Shown here piece after piece: positions 54,753 to 64,000 of a stretch of DNA of 64,000 nt. Source of the DNA: Cryptomeria japonica (taxonomy: Eukaryota > Streptophyta > Pinopsida > Cupressales > Cupressaceae); contig NC_081415.1 in NCBI RefSeq assembly GCF_030272615.1, forward strand, positions 231,701,303 through 231,765,302, in the 5' to 3' direction. The translations under genes and the position numbers were made by a program. Numbering within the stretch: the first letter of the stretch is position 1; every line of letters begins with the position of its first letter. A model generated the notes under the pieces. It was not told where the DNA came from. It ran no database searches and saw only the letters and a list, made by a program, of their open reading frames with translations.

Positions 54753-55950
54753 TGTTAGAATCTCTGATATTGGGAGAAAACTAAGAGGGGGGGTGAATCA
54801 GTTTTCCACAAGTATAAGAAATTAATGCAAATTATAAATCATTTACCAGAGCACAATATAAACAACATAGTGAAAGATAAAGCATGAAAAAGCACATAAC
54901 ACACAACACCAATATTTTTGACGTCAAAAACTCAGTAAAGAGAAAAACCAAGGTGGGAAACCCTATCCATAGTCAGATAATACTTCTGCAGCAATATGTG
55001 AAATAATTATAATGGGGATTGTACTTGCAATCAAGCCAACCTCCAAGAGTTCATTGCTCATCACAAAAGGAAGTCTCACTGACTTACATAAACATCGAAC
55101 TACAATCTAGAGAAAATGAACTGTGAAAGTGGCATCTCCTAATGCTTGATACAGTTTCGATTAAGCACATATGTCCGCCCTCCAATGCTAAAACCTTCAC
55201 AACCCTCGTTGAATGATATATCTTGTTTGCACATAAACCTCTCTCTGATAATGCAAACACAACCATCGATATCCAAATTACATGAATAAGTCACCTATAT
55301 ATACAAATCATCAACCTTGATAACAAGGTCGGCTAAACACTAAACCCATAAACCATAATTACAAAAATTACATCACACAATACCACCAGACCAGTATTAT
55401 GATTTACATTACATAGCATGGACCTACTTCAAATTCCCAATCAATTATATCCTCCGTAAATTCCGCTAAGACCAATCTCCAATACGTTTCACCAACCGGT
55501 AGAAACCCTCTATGCAATAACACATAATAACCAACCAGATCCAAATAGGACCACCAAATCATCACACCAGCCAATGTGAAGCCACCAAACAATTAGGACA
55601 CGATGAAGAATGGCTTCAGCATGTTAGGAACCATTCCTATAAGCCGGACCGAAATCAGTTAATCAAATCATCGAATATCACCAACCGGTACCAGGAAATA
55701 CCAATCGATAATCCAGAACATAAGCGATAGCTTCCAGAGCACCAAATCATGAACCAACTGAATGTGACAAGCATATAACCAACCTAAATAACCATCCAAA
55801 ACTGAAAAAACCAATCTGATCATATTAGATCAGAATCACTGATAACCAAGTCCAACCGAGACAGATCCAACCGGGAAAGAACCATATCCAATCGGAGCAC
55901 AGTGTTGACATAAATGACAACATATAAGCAATTTCAACATAATGCCAACA
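54753..55950 (-). repeat. Element C 5' LTR (1,198 bp)
   Basis: TGTTAGAATC to AATGCCAACA on the + strand. Minus-strand TATATATAG at 55295-55303 is a likely promoter. The end signature ctaagagggggggtgaatca lies just inside the start. Confidence 0.88.
55295..55303 (-). promoter_or_regulatory. TATA box of the element C LTR
   Basis: TATATATAG on the minus strand, about 650 bp from the upstream end of the LTR, in a plausible place for the U3/R border. Confidence 0.5.
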
Positions 55951-57142
55951 ATCATCATCATCAGCCTTGGATAATGTTGAGTATCAAGAGATATGCCTCA
56001 ATTAATAACATTTTGTGATGATCTACATGTTGTGCATGTTGAGGTTGCATCTAGTCATCATCAGGCCAATTAGGTTTTTCCAAGTCAACATGTCTAGGTT
56101 CAATGTATCATACTCATTTAAGGATGGAACAAGTGACACATGGCACTTTATCAAATATTTTTTCACATACCTAACCTATTTTCTCATTGGTGAGATTTAA
56201 AGATGGACATGTGTCCAATGCAATGTGATTTTATTATTGGCCAAGAAGGAGTTTGTTGTAATGAACACTAATTAGGATTTTATTGTTAAATCTTGGCCAT
56301 TGATTTGGGAATCAATCTTGGTCCTTGAATTATAAAGGGATATCTATAAAAGGCCTAGCCTTCTCATTTGTAAAGGTTAACAATTAATAGATAATAGTTA
56401 ATAGCCAGATAGTTAGATAGCAGTTAGCAGTAGAGTAGGAGGAAAGGAGATTGTTGCTAAGGATCGTTGTAATAAGCATACTTTCTTCATTAAAGATATG
56501 GTGAATTTGGTTTTCTATTTCAACTTGTTGCATGGTCTCTACTTCTTATAGTGTAGATCTTAAGTAGTTGTATGGGAGACATTATTATTGATGAATGGTG
56601 AAACCTAATGTTCATACCACTTGGAGTTTGTTGATTGCAAATTGCAGTGTGTGGTTAAAGTTAACTTGATCATTTAAACGCTCAACTTAAATTGTTATAT
56701 GCTCATTGTTCGTAATGTTGGTGTGCATAGGTGATATGGAAATCATTCGCTTACCCTTAGGAGATTGCACCACCTTTGTGTAGTTGTTCCCACATGGTGA
56801 AGCAAAGCTTGGCTTGGTGTCATCAAGTCAACAATTATTTCTTACATTCTTAGATAGATTAGATCTCTTGACCCTTTCCTTTTGCCTTTTATTTTCTAAG
56901 TGAGTTAATTAGTCCCACATTCTAGTAGAGTTCAAGCAAAATGCAAGTCCCCTTGTGATTCCAACAAATCACATCATATCTCTGAGTCTATCCACAACAT
57001 TAAGTCGCATAGTTCACATTGTAAACCTTTGAGTCATCTCATTTGATCATATCCATTAGCATATGAGGTTTCTTTGTTCAAGAGAGGATAAAATACTTAG
57101 TATTTTATTTTGTGTTCGAGGTGCATAAAAAACACATCAACA
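55951..57142 (+). repeat. Probable LTR remnant or solo LTR
   Basis: Sequence from TGTTGAGTATC (55972) to ACACATCAACA (57142) has LTR-like ends. It has a TATA-like CTATAAAAGG (about 56344-56353) followed by an A/T-rich leader-like stretch with taatagttaatagccagatag repeats. No TSD matches these limits (gataa against agaac), so the ends or the identity may be wrong. No coding frame. Element C inserted at its left side. Confidence 0.35.
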
Positions 57143-57863
57143 AGAACCTTTTAAAACATCTCAATTTCTATTTTTCAAATTTAGTAGAGATCAAATGTTT
57201 TAATAGATCAATTATTTTAAACTTAATTCACATTTTTTATTATATCTTTATTTTTTTATTGATAAACTTGGATGTATATTGATCCAATTGGCGGGGCCAT
57301 AGATGATGGTCCCTACCCCTAATAGAAGCACAATTCAAATTTGTGAGTACAATAGCTTGGTACGATGCACAAACCCCTTTAGCCCATTTTAACAATAAGG
57401 GTTTGAATGCTACAACCTTCTATAACAATACCAAACTTAACCTTATCCTTAACAACAAAATGTTAGATTACATTTGGCTCAAAGCTCCTTGAAGGTATGG
57501 AGGTGAACTTGATTTTTAATACGGTTACACTCAACCATACCTCAAGACATCCTTATGAAGAAACATAAAGATGAGCTTTAGTTTCATAAATTGTCATAAA
57601 TGTAGATTCTAAACCTTTTTTTCTTTAATAACCATGACAAAACATCTCATTAATTAAATTCAAAACTAAATTTATAATGTGAAATTCTTCAAGTTGTACC
57701 CATTAAACTCTACAAAATCATTATTAATTTTTTTCGAAACTAATAATAAATGAAAGCTACTTCTATTTAAAATAAATAAGATAAGGTTCCACCACAATAT
57801 GATTAAAAGTGGCTGTCATCTTCATTGGTATGTAATATTCAAACTTTGACCAGGTTAAAATCC
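57143..57863. other. AT-rich sequence, nothing recognised
   Basis: No frame, repeat or motif worth calling on either strand. Confidence 0.6.
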
Positions 57864-58009
57864 CTAGAGTCTTTGTGAAGTTAGATCAAGAGAGTCGTTC
57901 CCTCCATAAAAGCTGTATACCAAAGAATAAAAAAACAAAAAACAGTTTTTTTGAAGTTTGATATTTAGGGCCATTAAAAATATATTATTTGACACATTTG
58001 TAACCATAC

Positions 58010-58283
58010 CAGGTAAATAAAGCATTAAAGATTGTGAAATCCCCACCAAACCTCCATACCAAGTCAATGGATTGTTTCTTCTTGACTCTGGAAGCCTCTT
58101 TTCTAGAAGCCTAAGCCCCCGATCGAAGGAGAAGTCGCTTAATGAGCTGCAAAGTATGGTGGAGCGACGGTCACATGGGCGGCAATTAAAGCGTGTGACC
58201 ACGTAGCAATCATGACGGAAGAAAACGTGCACCAAGCTGAAAGGGCTGCGCAGGGGAAAATAAAGTACAGATTTAGTGGCCAT
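58010..58283 (-). CDS. Possible first exon of a host gene (unidentified, organelle-targeting-like N-terminus)
   Basis: Met 58283 opens MATKSVLYFPLRSPFSLVHV, an N-terminus low in acidic residues and rich in Ser, Arg and hydrophobics, like a plastid or mitochondrial transit peptide. It continues LRLLEKRLPESRRNNPLTWYGGLVGISQSL and ends at a good donor, CCTG before GTATGG (58009). The frame stays open to 57864, but that part reads like intron (Phe/Leu/Tyr-rich). No known family recognised. If real, its next exon lies to the left, beyond 52 kb or more of retroelements, or the gene is truncated. A divergent + strand start (ATG 58307, with donor GCAG before GTATGT at 58355) overlaps its 5' leader and is an alternative. 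Confidence 0.35.
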
Positions 58284-59182
58284 GGATTCCTGTATTCCTC
58301 CGCCGGATGCCCATTGTACTTCCTTCCATGGCTCGTCAGCAGTTAATTGCGCAGGTATGTAATTATCTCTTTTTGTTCTATTCTTATCAATTACATTACC
58401 AATATTTTCATAATGTCAGTCTTCTCGTGATTTCTATCAGCAATTCTCGGTACCCATTCGCTTTTGTTGGTCTTTTACCAAAGGCTTTTGGCATTTCATT
58501 TGATTTTACACTGAAAAATTTGAGTTTATTCGTTGTACTATCTTGTGGGTTCCTTTGCAATTGCGAATAAAAGGTTGTGGCTTCAATACCCATTTCTGAA
58601 ATTTATGGATGTATGGACAATATTGTAGCTAGAGTTTGAAAAAAAATTCTGAATTTTATCTTCTCGTTTACAGTGCCTGTGGAATCTCTCCGTTTTCAGA
58701 AAATAAGAACGTTACAGATCAATATCTTAGGAAAACAATGGAATTTACTAATTGACTTTGTAAGTTTTATTGCTAATTTACGCGTATACTATGAGCGTGT
58801 ACAGGTAGTTTTGCCACTTTAGGCCGGTACGGACAATGCTATTTGAATTAAATTAAATTTAAAATTGTCACAGTTTCATAGTTGGCAGAAAAGTAGATCA
58901 ATTCTATGCAGAATTCTACTGGAGACCTCCTCTGCCTCAATACGAGACGTATATTGATGTTAAGAAATTAAATTTCATAGTAAACATTTTGTAGGCTATT
59001 TCCCCCTAAAATTTATGTTCTTAACAATATGGATTGTGGAAACTTGAAATCTTTAATAAATTTATGATTTTAGTCCTAGAAATGAGTGCCATTTCATTTA
59101 TATCCATAACATGTGTCCGACCAGACTTCATTTTCGGCTTTTATTCTCCTTTGGAAGTAACATCTTGCATCTGTCTGTTTGG

Positions 59183-59364
59183 ATGGTGCTTCGAAGAGAG
59201 ATATTTGGCTTTCAACATTTGCCTGCAAACAGGCTAGTGCTGCTTGTAGTTGGTGATGAATTTAATATTTGTCATGGTGCTTAGAAGAGAGATATTTGGC
59301 TTTTAACATTTGCCTGCAAACAGGCTAGTGCTGCTTGTAATTGGTGATGAATTTAGTGTTTGAG
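59183..59364. repeat. 91-bp tandem duplication
   Basis: Two copies (59183-59273, 59274-59364) beginning ATGGTGCTT, with a handful of substitutions. Non-coding. Confidence 0.92.
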
Positions 59365-60060
59365 TCCCATCTCAACCAACCATGGGCCACGGGTGTTACT
59401 GATTATTTTTAGGTAATTAATTTTTATCCAGTTTAATAATCTGGAATCAATTTCCATTTTCCTTCTAATATACCTGAAATATATTTTGTAAATAAGTCAG
59501 AAGTGATTTTCTATTATCACGGAACATGCCGCCTTCGAATGTTTAGATTTTGAATGTTGCTCATGCTCATCATTCAAAAATTTGTTACAAATCACTAATA
59601 AAACTATGCACTGAGCTTGCATTCCCCTAGGACGACAAACACAAAAGAAGTAAAAAAATCCCAAAATCCCAAAATTCATATATGCATTTCAAAATTGTGT
59701 ATATCTATTTGCATTGAGATTCTACCAGGAACCCCCATTCTTTTATCATTTACAGAAAACTGGTCATGGTTGAAATAAAACACCCTTCTCATGAGTGCAT
59801 AAAATGGGCCTTTGGTGGGAATTTCTAGTCTTGTCATCATTTGGCAATTGGATTCTTTTTTGTAATTAATATAGTTATGCAAATAGTTAATTCAGCTTGG
59901 TTTTTATTCAGATTGCAAGAATTCTGCTAATGCCTTTAGTAGACCTTCATGATTAAAGGCCAAATATGAACACCATTTCAGCTATTGCACTGCACCATGG
60001 CAGCCATCTGAAACATACGGACAGCTTGGCATAAGCTTTCCATAGTCCATAATAATTTTA

Positions 60061-60304
60061 CAAGAATGCTTCTGGAAGAAACTGTGTATGCTTTTTGCAT
60101 CAAGGTTTTGGATTGCACTAAGCAATCCATCATCAGGAAGAGGAAAAGTAAAGAGATGGATTGCAAGTTTAGACTTGCTCTTCCTTTTAATTCTTAATTT
60201 GACAATCTATCTACTTACTTTTCATCTTCCTGATGATGGATTGCTGAGTGCAATCTGAAACATTGATGCAAAAACATACACAGTTCCTTCCAGAAGCATT
60301 TTTA
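60061..60304. repeat. Foldback hairpin with ~100-bp arms
   Basis: Left arm 60061-60165 (caagaatgcttctggaag...) pairs with 60200-60304 (...cttccagaagcattttt) with scattered mismatches and small indels. The loop is about 35-40 bases. Pairs include GGATTGCACTAAGCAATCCATCATCAGGAAG with its near-complement. It could be a MITE-like or foldback element, or a young MIRNA/hairpin-RNA locus. No TSD identified. Confidence 0.8.
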
Positions 60305-60929
60305 TATAAAAATACTGACAGCTTGTGATCAATATTGAATTTATGTTAATAAATGTAGAATTTGGCAGCGAAAATTTAATTTGTTGTCAAACTTGAAATT
60401 CATGTCAATTACTGCCATAGGTGAAAAGAATACCATTGCATATTCCCCAAAGAATGGCACATAACTGATGTCGGAAGCTGATAATTTCTGAGTTGTCAGC
60501 TAGAAATTGGTGATATGCAAAACCTATTAAATTGACTTAGAGTGAAATTATGTGACACTGTCGTATTTACTCACTGTATAGGTCAAATTTCTAGTGCTTA
60601 TAAATGATAAATAAATAGCATTTCATTCACGTACAGTGCATATCCATGTAAATGTCCTCTATGTAGACTGAAAGTACCTTTCGGCTAAGCAACTTTAACT
60701 TATAAAATAATAACGATCTTCCTTTTGTTTGCCAGGTTTTCTTTGAACCATAGTAGAAAAAAGTAAGGGAATGGTTAGGTAATAATAGATTAAGATCTAA
60801 TGGTCAAGCCAGTGTTAAAAGTGAAGCAGTGAACTCTCCACAATTAATTGCCTTTTCACAGAGAGGTTTATTAAGGAAAATTGTTGTGACAAAGTATACC
60901 TAATCTTTTCGTTTCTATGAATTCTAAAA

Positions 60930-61538
60930 AGTGTTTAGTACTGTGTTAGGGGAAACCTTTGGAAATTAATGAAGGAATAGGAATTCCTCTTGACCTCAGA
61001 GTAGTTATCTATTGACTGGAGGAACACATTATTACTAAACTTAAAATTAATGAAGGTTTTTTTTAGAGAAAATCCATTATAATATAGGAGTTAAGCAAGG
61101 TTTTCCTCTAGCCCATCCCTTTTAGATTATGCTAGATAAACTGGTAAAGCTCCTAGAAGGCAAATGTTGTTTAGGGACCAATCTCTGCAATCAGACTATC
61201 TTCTCACTTCTATATGCTGATTATATAGTCTTAGTTTTCCTCTAGCCCATCCCTTTTAGATTATGCTAGATAGACTAGTAAAGCTCCTAGAAGGCAAATG
61301 TTGTGTAGGGACCAATCTCTGCAATCAGACTATCTTCTCACTTCTATATGCTGATTATATAGTCTTAGTTGCTTAACATCTTCCAGACTGAGAAAATCAA
61401 CTCGAAGTCCTTTAAACAGTTTGCTTTATGTTTGGTATGGTAGTAAATGTTGTTAAAATCAACATTGTGACTGTTAAATCGAGACAAAAACAATTTATTC
61501 CCTAATTTGCTATAATAGTAATCCCTAAAATTAGTATC
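60930..61538 (+). pseudogene. LINE (L1-like) reverse-transcriptase remnant
   Basis: Translated on the + strand in shifting frames it gives KVFSTVLGE (from KAFDTVPR), GIPLDLRVVIY, NIGVKQGFPLAHPF (from GVRQGCPLSPTLF), LLEGK..LGTNLCNQTIFSLLYADYIVLV (active-site YADD now YADY) and FGMVVNVVKINIVTVKSRQ. These are consecutive blocks of a plant L1-type RT. It is full of stops and carries a 134-bp duplication. Gypsy element J begins at 61539 and cuts off the rest. Confidence 0.8.
61101..61368. repeat. 134-bp tandem duplication in the LINE RT remnant
   Basis: Copies at 61101-61234 and 61235-61368, beginning TTTTCCTCTAGCCCATCCC and differing at only a few bases. They cover the YADD block. Confidence 0.95.
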
Positions 61539-61848
61539 TGTAGACGACAATTATGTCGTCATTAAATTAAACTTCGTTGTTAGCATAATCTGGCATGTAA
61601 TGGGTAATTTTCCGAAGGTAGTTGGTAGTTTCAGCAGTTGGCATTCTCGCCAACCGACCGAAGAGTATATAGTCTGGCATTGTATTGGGATAAGGGAGTG
61701 TTGATTGTATATCCCTTACTGAAGGAAATAAAGACATATCTTTTCTGGCCTATATGATTTTATGATGTTCTGTTAATTACTCTATGAATATTGTGTGTGT
61801 ATCATTTCCGTACTGTGTAATTCAAATTGATACTTGAAGGACCAAACA
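61539..61848 (+). repeat. Element J 5' LTR (310 bp)
   Basis: TGTAGACGAC to GACCAAACA. It contains TATATAG (61666-61672) and AATAAA (61727-61732). A 7-bp-arm hairpin (61543-61560) sits at its start. gtatc (61534-61538) should be one TSD copy. Confidence 0.8.
61666..61672 (+). promoter_or_regulatory. TATA box of the element J LTR
   Basis: TATATAG about 130 bp into the LTR, followed 55 bp later by AATAAA (polyadenylation signal), which implies a very short R region. Confidence 0.6.
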
Positions 61849-61851
61849 TTT

Positions 61852-61865
61852 TGGCGCCGTTGCCG
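61852..61865 (+). other. Element J primer-binding site
   Basis: TGGCGCCGTTGCCG begins three bases after the LTR. This PBS type is common in plant Tat/Athila gypsy elements. Confidence 0.85.
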
Positions 61866-61886
61866 ATTCGAATTCCGGAAATCAAT

Positions 61887-64000
61887 ATGGCGGCAACCGG
61901 CAATCACTAATTGGCCGACCATTCGAACGACAGCTGATAGTCCCTGTAAGTGATACACATGAAGAGGTCACGTAGGCGGAAGTACGGGAGGATCAATTGA
62001 CGGAGGATTTAGTGGAATTGTGGTATGTTTTCGTCACTCAGTACGTGCAGAGGGAAGTTCGGGAGAGAGCGGTCCTTGAAGGCACGGTACGTGAGGAACT
62101 CACAGTAAATTCTGCCATATTTGATCTTCTTGGGAGCCTTCCTAGATTGCTGGTAGGAAACCTCATCGAACGGCAAGAGCAGAGGGAAGAAATCAGTCGT
62201 GAACATCGTCGGCAGCAAATGCTGCAGCGGTATGAGGAATGGGACCCTAGGGAGGAGGAAGAGAGGGATACGAGCATATGCCGTTCCCCTGGCAATTAAT
62301 ATCCCTACGTCCAAACAAAGACCGACGGTGTACTGGTACCAATAGAGAGGTAGGAGAGGCGTCGGTACGGAGGTCCCTACGCATTAGAGAACAAAGTGAA
62401 CGGAGATGTCAGTTGAGGGAGATTGTTGAAGGCTCGAGAGTCTGGAAAGGCAGAGCAAGAGTTGAAGCCGAAGTTGGGAGAGGCAGAAATCGTGTACGTG
62501 GAAGCAGGTGGTAGAGATTGCCAGAATCCTACCACTTCCAGACATAGCAGAGGAAGATCTTGCTGACCAGGCTGCTCACTTGGCGAGTTTGGAACTGAGT
62601 CTAGAAGTAACCCGTCAGAACAATCCGAATGTGACAAAGATTCTATACGGGACTTGTACGGTGAAGTTGTTGAACTTTTTGAAAATAATCTGTATAGAAT
62701 TGGAAACTTGTATCTCGCGGAACATTCGAAAATAGGAGGGCCAGAGCCAAAGACCCCAAGAAGGAGGGACTACAAAATCGAGGGTGATCAAGGTGCGGAG
62801 GACGCAACAGGAGGATGCGTGGAAAGCTCTTGTGCGGAGCAGAACGGTCCAATCTGGTCATACGCGTACTGTACCTTCCGAGCGACACACAACACCTTCC
62901 AGGCGAGACATAGCACCTTCCAGGCAAAAGCAATGGCACACAACTAGAATACTCTAGAGAGATAGAAGCTTCCAAGATTCATGGGAGACGAGTTAGAGGA
63001 CCCTGTACAACGCTGCAAAACATGCATAACCATTTGGGAGGCAAATGGCCAAGACGACCAGGATTACTGGTTGAAGGCATTTTTGGCCACCCTTCGGGGG
63101 ATTGCAATTGATTGGTATACCGACCTCAACGCCCAGCACAAAACAACATGGAATCATTTGAAGAAGGCCTTCCAGGAGGAATTCAAACTCCTGTGGGATG
63201 ATAACGAGATTGTGGCTGAGATCTACAATACCAAGCAAGGCAAAAGTGAGAGTGTTTAGGCTTACAATCGTTGGCTGAAGGAATTATTAAACAAAAAGGA
63301 AAATCAACCAGCCGATGGATTCAAGAAATGATGGTTCTTGGAAGGACTCGTACCATCCCTTAAAAGGAAGATGAAGGTGGTTCCTCCACCCTCTTATGAT
63401 GAAGCCTATAATAGAGCAATGGATATTGAGAGTGAGAATAAAACATCGAAGGGAAAGAGGACGGTGAGTGATGATGATAGTACGGATGGAAGTAGTGACC
63501 GAGAATCCAAAATCGTACAAGCCCTCCAGAGGGACATGATACGGATGATGAAGGAACTGAAGGCCGACAAGGAGAATGGCAAAGAAGGGAAGGAACTCTG
63601 GTGTACTGACTGCAAGACATAAGGTCATACCAAAGGAACGTGCTCAAGGAAATCCTTTTGTGACATCTGTCAAGTGCTGGGATATTCTACTAAGGAATGC
63701 CCGTACAATCTAAAAACGCAGAGCACACAAGTGCTCTACACCCAAGGCGAACAAGCTACTTCGCTAGCCACACCACTTAAACCATCGTCAGCAAACTCCA
63801 ATGCTTCACTAGGAGGATACCGTAATAATCGGCACGGGAACAACCGTTCCAATAACAACACACCAAGGAGCAAAATTCAGTATGATGCAAAGGGTCGACC
63901 CATTATTCAATGCCGCAAATGTAATGAGTGGGACCACTTTGCTTGGGAATGTCAGAGTGGGAACAATAATGGAAGTTTGCTGTGCAAGTGGTGTGGTCAA
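61887..64000 (+). pseudogene. Element J gag with zinc knuckles, broken, continues off the edge
   Basis: ATG 61887 reads seven codons to a stop. Longer frames follow at 61997-62299 (acidic, coiled coil EQREEISREHRRQQM), 62654-62947 and 62981-63259. The last is the gypsy gag domain (YWLKAFLATLRGIAIDWY, TTWNHLKKAFQEEF). After stops at 63259 and 63330 it continues with FLEGLVPSLKRKMKV. Knuckles follow: CTDCKT.GHTKGTC (a stop replaces one residue), CDICQVLGYSTKEC (His replaced by Tyr) and CRKCNEWDHFAWEC, with a further CKWCG at the edge. It would form the particle shell and bind RNA. Several stops make it dead. Confidence 0.82.

Larger units (their letters stand above)
52152..55950 (-). mobile_element. 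Element C: copia retrotransposon, 5' half only in window
   Basis: 5' LTR, PBS, gag, protease and integrase are in normal copia order on the minus strand. The integrase-RT linker breaks at 52152, where the LTR of element G begins. RT, RNase H and the 3' LTR must lie beyond G, left of the window. This is the outermost element of the stack. atcat (55951-55955) should be one copy of its TSD. Confidence 0.85.
58284..60929. other. Low-copy-looking non-coding DNA
   Basis: AT-rich, intron- or intergenic-like, no element structure. It contains the tandem duplication at 59183-59364 and the foldback at 60061-60304. Frames are short and lack domains. Confidence 0.55.
61539..64000 (+). mobile_element. 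Element J: Ty3/gypsy retrotransposon, 5' end (right end off window)
   Basis: 310-bp LTR, PBS TGGCGCCGTTGCCG and a broken gag with zinc knuckles, all on the + strand. It is the only element here besides the solo LTR and the LINE that reads in this direction. The PBS and gag type fit the Tat/Athila group of non-chromodomain gypsy elements. Protease and pol are beyond the edge. Confidence 0.85.

Overview
This window looks like nuclear DNA from a seed plant with a large, retrotransposon-packed genome. It has tRNA-Met-primed copia elements, Ty3/gypsy elements of the Tat and chromovirus types, a plant-mobile-domain gene carried by a retroelement, and almost no host coding sequence. The long LTRs, the old and decayed copies and the deep nesting suggest a gymnosperm, probably a conifer. 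That is inference; no species-diagnostic gene is present.

About 1-55,950 is one stack of LTR retrotransposons inserted into each other. I could place most junctions to the base from LTR ends and 5-bp target-site duplications (TSDs). All eight elements of the stack have their genes on the minus strand, so 5' LTRs lie at the higher coordinates. Layer 1 is copia element C (5' LTR 54753-55950, gag-pol down to 52152). It is broken by layer 2, copia element G, whose 2.45-kb 5' LTR is 29010-30020 plus 50709-52151 and whose gag is 28964-28736 plus 9671 downward. G is broken by two gypsy elements: D (30021-50703, TSD atcac, inside G's LTR) and H (9672-28735, TSD tcttc/ccttc, inside G's gag). D is in turn broken by E (35829-43316, TSD ttacc, inside D's gag) and by F (44267-49497, TSD ggtca, inside D's right LTR). 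H is broken by B (21308-28053, TSD acatg, inside H's right LTR). Element A (1-6953, running off the left edge) is a relative of B. It abuts G at 6953/6954 and contains a 1.5-kb solo LTR (3323-4832, TSD aataa). The rest of C and G, including their 3' LTRs, must lie to the left of the window.

Content by element: H is a Tat-like gypsy element with gag-protease, a G-patch-like segment, RT, RNase H, a second RNase H and integrase. It also has a decayed, apparently intron-containing plant-mobile-domain gene running antisense on the + strand (11927-14420). D is a chromodomain gypsy element. A and B lack pol; they carry a C-terminal gag fragment with zinc knuckles and a second, long unrecognised ORF. 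E lacks pol and carries a Pro/Ser-rich ORF. F carries only gag-protease behind a very GC-rich leader; its two LTRs differ at about three of 499 positions, so it is the youngest insertion here. Every coding region in the stack has stops, frameshifts or missing parts. F is nearest to intact.

From 55,951 to 61,538 lies older, low-copy-looking sequence. It holds a probable LTR remnant, one possible host exon on the minus strand (58010-58283), a 91-bp tandem duplication, a ~245-bp foldback hairpin and a LINE reverse-transcriptase remnant with a 134-bp tandem duplication. From 61,539 to the right edge is the 5' end of another gypsy element (J) on the + strand, with a 310-bp LTR, a PBS starting TGGCGCCGTTGCCG and a broken gag. 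No rRNA, tRNA or CRISPR was found.
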